Assembly (NCBI GenBank): GCA_021163175.1
Contig: JAGGXG010000134.1
Span: 1 to 9,705 of the forward strand
Origin: Thermoplasmata archaeon
GTDB lineage: Archaea > Thermoplasmatota > E2 > UBA202 > JdFR-43
Length of the DNA: 9,705 nucleotides
Direction: 5' to 3'
Shown: in pieces, positions 1-5,205 of the stretch
Numbering within the stretch: position 1 is the first letter of the stretch
Layout: the number at the start of each line of letters is the position of its first letter
The notes under the pieces: generated by a model
The model's database searches: none
Told to the model about the DNA's origin: nothing
What the model saw: only the letters and a program-made list of their open reading frames with translations
Program-made: the position numbers and the translations under genes

Positions 1-73
1 GCCGCCTCCGGGATTTGAACCCGGGACCTCTTCCTTACCAAGGAAGCGCTCTAACCTGCTGAGCCAAGGCGGC
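1..73 (-). tRNA. tRNA-Thr (anticodon GGT), 3' end cut by window edge
   Basis: Read on the minus strand, the sequence folds as a complete cloverleaf. There is a 7-bp acceptor stem (GCCGCCT with AGGCGGC), a D arm GCTC/GAGC, an anticodon stem CTTCC/GGAAG around loop TTGGTAA, and a T arm CCGGG-TTCAAAT-CCCGG. The anticodon is GGT, which reads ACC/ACU threonine codons. The 73 visible bases end exactly at the acceptor stem, so the discriminator base and CCA end lie outside the window. No intron is present. G1-C72 and C2-G71 fit threonine identity. A weak AT-rich promoter-like stretch lies about 25-30 bases upstream, around 96-104. Confidence 0.97.
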
Positions 74-109
74 ACAAATGGATATGCTTTTTTATTTTTA
101 ATAATTTAT

Positions 110-187
110 CGAATCTGTAAGCAACCATGATTGATGACTTCGCACATTCTCTTCATAAAAATGTTATCTGCTTACTTTACAGAATCG
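110..187. repeat. Imperfect inverted repeat between tRNA-Thr and proS
   Basis: The left arm (110-125, CGAATCTGTAAGCAAC) is matched by a bulged reverse complement at about 163-187 that contains GTT, TGCTTAC and ACAGAATCG. Within the proS-proximal side is a second perfect 7-bp hairpin, AAAGAAT-taaag-ATTCTTT at 190-208. The 147-base spacer between tRNA-Thr and proS contains no convincing gene. The longest minus-strand reading from an ATG there is only 16 codons. The repeat could be a leader structure of the proS mRNA or chance pairing in AT-rich DNA. Confidence 0.4.
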
Positions 188-220
188 AAAAAGAATTAAA
201 GATTCTTTAAATTACGAGTG

Positions 221-1608
221 ATGGCTAAAGATGAAAACTTCGATGAATGGTACAACGAAATAGTGGAAAAAGCTGAGTTATGCGATAAAAGATATCCAAT
301 AAAAGGGATGAATGTATGGCTGCCGTATGGATGGAAGATAATGCAAAATATAGATGCAATCATAAGAAATGAAATGGAAGAGACTGGGCATCAGGAACTT
401 TATTTTCCATTACTCATCCCGGAAAGTTTTTTTAAAAAAGAGGAGGAGCATATAAAGGGTTTTTCTCAAGAAGTTTTTTGGGTGACGCATGCTGGAAAAA
501 TGAGCTGGAGGAAAAAATGCTTTTGCGTCCTACATCAGAAACTGCGATGTATCCAATGTTTTCTCTATGGATTCGCTCCCATGCAGATTTGCCCCTTAAA
601 ATATTCCAGATTGTCAATACATTCAGATACGAAACAAAGATGACAAAGGCATTTATAAGAGTGCGTGAAATCCATTTTTTTGAAGCTCACACAGCCCATG
701 AAAGCTATGAGGATGCGGAAGCGCAGGTAAAGGAAGACATAGAAATTGCAAAAAGATTTTTCAAAAGACTTTCCCTGCCGATACTCTTCAGCAGGCGCCC
801 CGAATGGGATAAATTTGCTGGAGCAGAGTATTCGATTGGTATTGATGTTTTGATGCCTTCGGGGCGGAGCCTGCAGGTGGGAAGTGTGCACCAGTACAGG
901 CAGAATTTTGCAAAGGCATTTGATATAAAATATGAAGGCTTGGATGGAAAGCACCATTATTGTCATCAAACAACATATGGGATGTCGGAGCGTGTTTTGG
1001 GGGCTGTAGTTGGCATACATGGAGATGATAAGGGCATAGCAATTCCCTCATCCATAGCCCCAATAAAAGTTGTTATAGTGCCAATAATTTTTAAAGGGCA
1101 TGAGGAAGAGGTTATGCGAGAGTGCAGAAACGTTGAGAAAGAACTTAAATCAAAAGGAATAAGCTCCATAGTTGATGACAGAGACAAGACACCTGGCAAT
1201 AAATTTTATGACTGGGAACTCAAAGGAGTGCCAATAAGAATAGAAATTGGTCCAAGAGATATTCAAAAAGGTGTTGTTACAATTGTGGCGAGAGATGGAA
1301 TTAAAAAGGAAATAGCAAGAGATGAGCTTGATAAAATAAAGAAAGAGCTTGAAGAATTCGATGAAAGATTGTACAAAAAAGCGGAGAAATTTTTAAAGGA
1401 GAACATACACAGAATCAAAAAAATGGAAAGGAGGGAGGGAATCGTTGAAATACCATGGTGTGGAAAGGAAAAATGCGGAATGAAAATGGAGGAAGAGCTG
1501 GAAATGAAAAGCCTTGGAATGCCCTTGGAAAAAGAAGAAATAAATGAAAAATGTCCAGTTTGCGGAGAAAAAGCTGTTACATGGCTCCGCCTTGCGAGAA
1601 GTTATTGA
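221..1608 (+). CDS. proS: Prolyl-tRNA synthetase, archaeal/eukaryotic type, with an apparent 1-nt frameshift
   Basis: This class II synthetase charges tRNA-Pro with proline. The N-terminal part (221 to about 500) encodes the motif 1 region, with PYGWKIMQNIDAIIRNEM and FPLLIPESFF. The rest lies in the -1 frame and encodes RPTSETAMYP, the motif 2 FRYETK, the motif 3 region GMSERVLGAVVGIHGDDKG, the anticodon-binding domain with DDRDKTPGNKFYDWELKGVP, and a C-terminal zinc module (CGKEKC and CPVC) ending ARSY. The frames join at an A5 run (496-500), where GGA AAA ATG should read GGA AAA AAT GAG, meaning one A is missing. The repaired protein is about 462 residues, normal for the short archaeal type. 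Unrepaired, the first frame stops at 643. I chose ATG 221 over GTG 218. An essential enzyme is unlikely to be truly broken, so a sequencing or assembly indel is the first explanation. Confidence 0.93.
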
Positions 1609-1843
1609 TGTATTTTTTCAATTTTTTAATGGTGCCAGCGGTCTTCACAGTTTTAAATCCAGCTTTATTTAAAAACTCTATCATTTTATCCTTTTCTGTA
1701 TGCTTGCACCTTACAATCGAAAAAATTTTTGAGTGATATGCCAGATACGCTCCCTTTATGGCTTTTATTACCTCACCCTTACTTTTACCCTCATTAAAAA
1801 ATAAGATATATCTTTTCCTCCCAACTTTATCTCTAACCACCAT
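1577..1843 (-). CDS. rnp2: RNase P protein component 2 (Pop5 homologue)
   Basis: The 88-residue product is a short Pop5 homologue, an RNA-binding subunit of archaeal RNase P, which matures tRNA 5' ends. The N-terminal VRDKVGRKRYILF matches the family opening (LRDKKRYIAF in Pyrococcus, from memory). The C-terminal half has IVRCKHTE, then AGFKTVKTAGTIKKLKKYI, which corresponds to the conserved IVRC and the VSGTIKRLKRK end. The middle is about 30 residues shorter than in Pyrococcus homologues. The start ATG overlaps the TAA of the preceding small gene (TAATG), so translation is probably coupled; a GGAGG lies about 16 bases upstream. Its last 32 bases overlap the 3' end of convergent proS. Confidence 0.88.
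   Translation of the reverse strand: MVVRDKVGRKRYILFFNEGKSKGEVIKAIKGAYLAYHSKIFSIVRCKHTEKDKMIEFLNKAGFKTVKTAGTIKKLKKYINNFSQGGAM
1611..1627 (+). terminator. T-tract terminator of proS
   Basis: Two T6 runs (1613-1618 and 1622-1627) begin five bases after the proS stop codon. Archaeal RNA polymerase terminates at such oligo-T tracts without needing a hairpin. On the other strand the same bases encode the lysine-rich end of rnp2 (KKLKKY), so the tract may be partly a coding by-product. Inferred from sequence only. Confidence 0.4.
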
Positions 1844-2013
1844 TATATTTCGCCGAATTCCTCCTGTAAATCTATGAATAGCTCTCTCAGCATATCCTCG
1901 AATACAATGTTTCTGTATTCTTTTACTCCCCCCTGCGTTTCGACTCTTGCAACAAATTCGTTACCTTCTTTCATTATTTCTATCCTGCATAAACTCTCTT
2001 CTACTGTTACCAT
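1843..2013 (-). CDS. Small conserved-looking protein of unknown function, 56 aa, upstream of rnp2
   Basis: The frame from ATG 2013 to TAA 1843-1845 encodes 56 residues beginning MVTVEESLCRIEIMKEG and ending DLQEEFGEI. It is acidic, with alternating strand-like segments (CRIEIM, EFVARVET) followed by an amphipathic helix (FEDMLRELFIDLQEEF). It shares one base with the rnp2 start, so the two almost certainly form an operon. A TATA box (TTATATAA on the minus strand, 2036-2043) is centred 26.5 bases before this ATG, which fits a leaderless mRNA. The frame stays open upstream to about 2072 without another standard start codon. I do not recognise the family. Its partner suggests, but does not show, a role in RNA metabolism. 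Confidence 0.68.
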   Translation of the reverse strand: MVTVEESLCRIEIMKEGNEFVARVETQGGVKEYRNIVFEDMLRELFIDLQEEFGEI

Positions 2014-2035
2014 GCTGAAAGAGTATTCTATGCCA

Positions 2036-2043
2036 TTATATAA
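2036..2043 (-). promoter_or_regulatory. TATA box of the small gene-rnp2 operon
   Basis: TTATATAA on the minus strand is centred 26.5 bases upstream of ATG 2013. This is the spacing expected if transcription starts at the A of the start codon. It lies between the tRNA-Ser gene and the small gene, so the operon need not depend on read-through from the tRNA. Confidence 0.65.
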
Positions 2044-2083
2044 TTTTTTCTCAGTTTTTTCTGCCTTCCAAATTCATAAGAAG

Positions 2084-2166
2084 CGCGGGGAGTGGGATTT
2101 GAACCCACGAGGGCAACGCCCACAGGATTAGCAATCCTGCGCCTTACCAGGCTGGGCCATCCCCGC
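2084..2166 (-). tRNA. tRNA-Ser (anticodon GCT)
   Basis: On the minus strand an 83-base type II tRNA is visible. It has acceptor stem GCGGGGA/TCCCCGC with G73 as discriminator, a D arm, an anticodon stem CAGGA/TCCTG around TTGCTAA, a long variable arm (TGGGCGTTGCCCTCG) and a T arm GTGGG-TTCAAAT-CCCAC. Anticodon GCT reads AGC/AGU serine codons. The long variable arm and G73 are serine identity features. No intron or encoded CCA is present. Confidence 0.97.
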
Positions 2167-2189
2167 TTTATTTGAAAAGAAAGCAGCGA

Positions 2190-2198
2190 TTAAAAATT
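2190..2198 (-). promoter_or_regulatory. TATA-like box of tRNA-Ser overlapping the coaD-NTPase stop codon
   Basis: The minus strand reads TTTTTAATC here, centred about 28 bases before the first base of tRNA-Ser, the normal place for an archaeal TATA element. Its TAA (2192-2190) is also the stop codon of the CoaD-NTPase gene. The call rests on position and AT content only. Confidence 0.4.
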
Positions 2199-3122
2199 TT
2201 TTGTCATTCTTGGTAGCATTGCCATGAATATGCCAAGCTTTGTTAACTCAAGCCTGTCCATTTTGTGGGAAAAATACCATATCGCTCCCTTGCTTTCTTC
2301 TCCCTTTTTAAAAGGTATTGCCTCCTTCATTTCCTTTCCCTTCTTTAACTCTTCTATAAGCCAGTCTGGGCATTGAAAAGATGGGCTTTTTCCATATGTT
2401 GTGAAACCAGCTTTATCTTTTATTATTACAATTTGCTCAATAAAATGTATGCCATACTGCTTTTCTATTCCTGCTTCTATTCCAACGCAATAATCGCATT
2501 TTTTGCATGAGTTTGCTCTTTTCATGGCTTCTTCAAAAATTTCTTTTCCAAATGGTTGCTTTTTTGTTTCTATAGCAATGCTTTCATAAAAAATTTCGAA
2601 ATCAAAAAGCTCGTCAAACACTCGCTTTACGGCTTCGATTTTAACCTCATTTTCTGTTGCGATGCAGACTTTCATTGGCTTTATTCTTTTCATTCCATCT
2701 ATCTCTCCATTTTTTATTCTTGACGATGAAATAGGTATGCCATCATTTGCCAAAACAAATGGAACAACAACAATTTTAAGCTCTTTCAATCCTTTTTTTC
2801 TACGCATTTCATTTATTTCCCTTGCCCTTTTCTCAGTTTCAGGCGATACAACAATGGCATCGAAGTTCTCGCTATTTGCAGTTCCATATATGTTATTCAA
2901 TGGCGATATCCTTGCTTTCTCTTCCCATTTCATTTTTTTCAAAAATTCTATAAGGTTTCGCTCCCTATCCTCATATGGTTTCGCCTCCTTTCCGATTTTT
3001 TTCAAAAATTCATCTGATGATAAGCCAATGTAAACAACGCTTCCAATTTCAAATGCCTTTTTAAGCAATGCCACATGTCCAGCATGCAAAACATCGAAAG
3101 TTCCTCCAATGCACACTCGCAT
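2190..3122 (-). CDS. coaD: Fusion: phosphopantetheine adenylyltransferase (archaeal CoaD) + inosine/xanthosine triphosphatase (DUF84/YjjX type)
   Basis: The 310-residue protein has two enzymes. Residues 1-149 are a nucleotidyltransferase that adenylates 4'-phosphopantetheine to dephospho-CoA, with GGTFDVLHAGH at 6-16 (the HxGH signature) and ISSSRIKNGEIDG at 131-143. Residues 150-310 restart with MKVCIATENEVKIEAVKRVF, the opening of non-canonical NTPases that remove ITP/XTP. They continue with the conserved KQPFG, VGIEAGIE (213-220) and KGAIWYFSHKMDRLELT. I recall this fusion being annotated in Thermoplasmatales, which supports the taxonomic guess. It is the last gene of the 4683-2190 operon, 18 bases after the radical SAM gene. 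A TATA-like ATTTATAA (3141-3148) lies 22.5 bases before its ATG, so an extra start site is possible. Confidence 0.92.
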   Translation of the reverse strand: MRVCIGGTFDVLHAGHVALLKKAFEIGSVVYIGLSSDEFLKKIGKEAKPYEDRERNLIEFLKKMKWEEKARISPLNNIYGTANSENFDAIVVSPETEKRAREINEMRRKKGLKELKIVVVPFVLANDGIPISSSRIKNGEIDGMKRIKPMKVCIATENEVKIEAVKRVFDELFDFEIFYESIAIETKKQPFGKEIFEEAMKRANSCKKCDYCVGIEAGIEKQYGIHFIEQIVIIKDKAGFTTYGKSPSFQCPDWLIEELKKGKEMKEAIPFKKGEESKGAIWYFSHKMDRLELTKLGIFMAMLPRMTKNF

Positions 3123-3140
3123 AATGGAAAAACAGGTGTG

Positions 3141-4061
3141 TTATAAATTATTTCTACTTTTTATTCTTCTCATATAAAATTTATTTCCCCCATATTCAAT
3201 TTCTATCAATTCTCCCTTTTTTATCATTTCCTCGATCTCGCTCCAGTCTTTGCCATGTTTCTCAAGCAATTTCTCAACTGCATCTCTCCTCATTGGATGC
3301 ACATTTGTTATCGAAAGAATATCATCCCTGAAATTTTCATGGGAAGCAAACTCATTGCCCTCGTAACCAATCAAATATTCAACGCGAGCAACTTTAGAAA
3401 TTGCATGGTATGCTTTCACCAGCATTTCCTCGCTCGCCGCCTTTACCCAGCGCTCAGCGGGCGGGCGCGTTGGCACAGCAAGATATGCTATAGAAGGCTT
3501 TATTTTTTTTATCACGCCTGCTATCTTTTCAAATTCCATGCTATAATCGATGCCATCGATAAGCATCGTTTCCGTTATGATTTCCCCTTTAAATCCCCTT
3601 GAAAATTTTAGCATTCCTTCTATGATTTCCTGCAAATCCAGCTTTGGATGCGGTCTATCTATTTTTTTCCATAGTGTATGGCTGATAGCATCTATTTTTA
3701 ATGATGCCAAGCTTGCTTCCATCAAATCATTTCTAACATCTTCCATCCATAGGAGGGAGGCATTTGTTAAAACAGCTATTCTTTTAATTTCCTTTAAAAG
3801 CTCTATCTCCTTCCCAAGATTTATGTCAAGCGTCGGCTCTCCATCTGGAACAAAAGTTATGTAGTCTGCATCGCCTGCTTTTTTCTTTGCTTCTTCAAAA
3901 ATTTTTTCTGGCTCATAATATGCTTTCCTCTCTATACTCATTTTTATAGTTCTCCCAAGCTGGCAGTAAACGCATGCATAACTGCATATCTTTACAGGAA
4001 TATTGTTTATTCCCAAACTTTTTCCAAGGCGGCGCGATGGCACAGGACCAAAAACAATCAT
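3141..4061 (-). CDS. Radical SAM protein of the TYW1-related COG0731 family
   Basis: The 306-residue protein opens with FGPVPSRRLGKSLGINN and the cluster motif CSYACVYCQLGRT (C26, C30, C33; CxxxCxxC), which binds a [4Fe-4S] cluster and S-adenosylmethionine. DGEPTL at 73-78 is the SAM-contacting region of radical SAM barrels. The last 60 or so residues (ITNVHPMRRDAVEKLLEKHG onward) look like a winged-helix-like domain ending in a beta hairpin. The family is related to wyosine-forming tRNA enzymes, but this subgroup has no proven substrate as far as I know. Its start overlaps the stop of the receiver gene by ATGA, so the two are translationally coupled. Confidence 0.9.
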   Translation of the reverse strand: MIVFGPVPSRRLGKSLGINNIPVKICSYACVYCQLGRTIKMSIERKAYYEPEKIFEEAKKKAGDADYITFVPDGEPTLDINLGKEIELLKEIKRIAVLTNASLLWMEDVRNDLMEASLASLKIDAISHTLWKKIDRPHPKLDLQEIIEGMLKFSRGFKGEIITETMLIDGIDYSMEFEKIAGVIKKIKPSIAYLAVPTRPPAERWVKAASEEMLVKAYHAISKVARVEYLIGYEGNEFASHENFRDDILSITNVHPMRRDAVEKLLEKHGKDWSEIEEMIKKGELIEIEYGGNKFYMRRIKSRNNL

Positions 4062-4453
4062 ATCGTTCCACTTATGCTCCTACCAGCAAAAATATCACTA
4101 ACAATGTTTCTGAATCCATCGAATCCAACGTATCTACCTATTACAGCTTTTGCACCAGCTTTTACTGCATCTTCAGCAAGCTTTGTTTTGAACCATGCTG
4201 TGAAGGCATATATCTCAGCATCTTTGTCAAATCTTTTTATTCTTTTTGTCGCCTCCGCCCCGCTTATGCCCGGCAGCTTCAAATCCATGATTACAACTGG
4301 CCTTATCCCCTGCTTCCTCAATTTTTTATACATTTCAACGCCTTCTTCGCCAGTCGAAGCAAAATATATTTTTATATTCAATGGTTTAAGGTACTCCTGA
4401 ATCAATTCCTGTATTGGCTCCTCATCCTCTACAACAAGCATTGTCCCCTTCAT
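4058..4453 (-). CDS. Stand-alone CheY-like receiver domain protein, switch Lys replaced by Arg
   Basis: The 131-residue protein is a single receiver domain. It has the acidic pocket VVEDEE (E9, D10, E11), the phospho-acceptor D57 in VIMDLKLPGISG, and the switch threonine T85 in AFTAWF. The normally invariant lysine of the KP motif is replaced by arginine (R107 in VIGRYVGF), with Tyr instead of Pro. No output domain, histidine kinase or other partner is visible. It sits between the secreted-protein gene (ATGA overlap, 4450-4453) and the radical SAM gene (ATGA overlap, 4058-4061). A Shine-Dalgarno GGAGGG (4462-4457) lies three bases before its ATG. Phosphorylation may still occur, but signalling through the switch could differ from CheY. 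Confidence 0.9.
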   Translation of the reverse strand: MKGTMLVVEDEEPIQELIQEYLKPLNIKIYFASTGEEGVEMYKKLRKQGIRPVVIMDLKLPGISGAEATKRIKRFDKDAEIYAFTAWFKTKLAEDAVKAGAKAVIGRYVGFDGFRNIVSDIFAGRSISGTI

Positions 4454-4683
4454 TTTCCCTCCATGGCAACGAAAAATTCTGGCGTTCCGATATATATTTC
4501 ATGTGGTAAAAGATATGCAGCGGAGGAAACATTTACAGGCATTGGAGCAATGAAAGAAACATTGCTCTCCATTCCAATTTCATTACCATTAATCCAGTCA
4601 TAACTTATGGCAGAAACAGTTCCAGCTCCCATGAAAATAACGCTTGTTACAATAAATGAAACTCCAATGGCGAATAGTTTCAT
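4450..4683 (-). CDS. Small secreted or membrane-anchored protein, 77 aa, unknown
   Basis: From ATG 4683 the product is 77 residues. Residues 3-25 form a hydrophobic export segment (LFAIGVSFIVTSVIF, then GTVSA), with a possible signal cleavage after VSA-25. The remaining 52 residues are acidic to neutral and aromatic (ISYDWINGNEIGMES, then HEIYIGTPEFFVAMEG). They contain two NVS sequons (41-43 and 51-53), the form used for archaeal N-glycosylation. An in-frame ATG at 4743 exists, but a TATA box centred 24.5 bases before 4683 favours the shorter protein. It is the first gene of an operon with the receiver, radical SAM and CoaD fusion genes. I do not recognise a family. Confidence 0.65.
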   Translation of the reverse strand: MKLFAIGVSFIVTSVIFMGAGTVSAISYDWINGNEIGMESNVSFIAPMPVNVSSAAYLLPHEIYIGTPEFFVAMEGK

Positions 4684-4703
4684 GCGGTAAAAATAACACA
4701 GGA

Positions 4704-4711
4704 TATATAAA
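4704..4711 (-). promoter_or_regulatory. TATA box of the secreted protein-receiver-radical SAM-coaD operon
   Basis: The minus strand reads TTTATATA preceded by AAGC (a BRE-like element). It is centred 24.5 bases upstream of ATG 4683, implying a leaderless mRNA. It forms one half of a perfect 12-bp inverted repeat with the promoter of the opposite gene. Confidence 0.75.
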
Positions 4712-4748
4712 GCTTTTCGCAGCATGCTTTCGTGTGGAGGCAAGAAGC

Positions 4749-4756
4749 TTTATATA
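4749..4756 (+). promoter_or_regulatory. TATA box of the SecB-like gene
   Basis: TTTATATA preceded by GAAGC on the plus strand is centred 24.5 bases before ATG 4777. It has the same core and spacing as its divergent partner at 4704-4711. This spacing makes 4777, rather than 4771, the better start codon. Confidence 0.75.
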
Positions 4757-4776
4757 CAAAACCCTTTTGAATGAAT

Positions 4777-5205
4777 ATGATGATAAAGAATATGGAAATA
4801 AGGGCGATAGAAGCAAGAAGATACATAAAAGACCTCTCGCGCCCAATGAATATTAGAATAGACCACAACAGCAGCGTAACTTTGTTCAATGTGGTTGAAA
4901 AAAATGTTGCAAACGTTGAATTTGAGTATACAGCAAGCTTCGGCCCAGTTGGCATGATAAAATTTGAAGGTGGTTTCATTTATGAAGGAAATGATGCTGA
5001 AGAAATAGCAAAAAGATGGGAGGAAAAAAAGAATATGCCGAACGAGGTGGCATCGCAAATCCACACAGCCATACTCCATTTTTGTGTGCCAGAAGCAGTC
5101 TTTATTGCCCGCGAGCTCAAGCTGCCGCCGCCCATCCCGCTGCCGCAGGTTAAATTCGATGCCAGCAAAGGCAAAAAAGGCAAGTTTGGGCCTGAGGTTG
5201 TTTAA
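4777..5205 (+). CDS. Probable archaeal SecB-like chaperone
   Basis: The 142-residue protein matches the plan of SecB, the tetrameric chaperone that keeps exported proteins unfolded. The N-terminal IRAIEARRYIKDLSRP resembles SecB QIQRIYTKDISFEAP. Central beta strands (VANVEFEYTASF, GMIKFEGGFIYEG) are followed by an acidic helix. The C-terminal FCVPEAVFIARELKLPPPIPLPQVKFDASKG parallels SecB PNILFPYARECI...FPQLNLAPVNFDALF. The comparison is from memory and overall identity is low, so this is a fold-level inference; other SecB-like proteins (for example toxin-antitoxin chaperones) are possible. I chose start ATG 4777 from the TATA spacing; 4771 and 4780 are alternatives. It diverges from a secreted-protein operon and overlaps the convergent methyltransferase by four bases. 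Confidence 0.68.
   Translation: MMIKNMEIRAIEARRYIKDLSRPMNIRIDHNSSVTLFNVVEKNVANVEFEYTASFGPVGMIKFEGGFIYEGNDAEEIAKRWEEKKNMPNEVASQIHTAILHFCVPEAVFIARELKLPPPIPLPQVKFDASKGKKGKFGPEVV

Larger units (their letters stand above)
4704..4756. repeat. Perfect 12-bp inverted repeat framing a divergent promoter pair
   Basis: TATATAAAGCTT (4704-4715) and AAGCTTTATATA (4745-4756) are exact reverse complements separated by 29 bases. Each arm consists of the BRE plus TATA element of one of the two diverging genes. The symmetry is partly explained by both promoters using the same optimal core elements. Confidence 0.85.

Noticed and set aside
124..168. A short peptide gene (16 codons, minus strand) or small RNA in the spacer between tRNA-Thr and proS
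   Set aside because: Too short, no promoter at proper spacing, and the start is inside the inverted-repeat loop; no evidence beyond an ATG.
478..520. Classic programmed -1 frameshift signal in proS
   Set aside because: The heptamer A AAA ATG pairs poorly after slippage in the A site and no clear downstream pseudoknot is seen; kept only as an alternative to a read error.
565..1199. Minus-strand frames inside proS
   Set aside because: Shadows of a confidently identified synthetase; no family features.
1874..2131. An 85-codon plus-strand frame running into the tRNA-Ser gene
   Set aside because: It overlaps the tRNA and the small minus-strand gene; its end translates tRNA sequence.
3974..4603. 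A 209-codon plus-strand frame across the radical SAM, receiver and secreted-protein genes
   Set aside because: It crosses three well-supported minus-strand genes including their ATGA joins; it is Cys/Tyr/Phe rich and resembles no protein.
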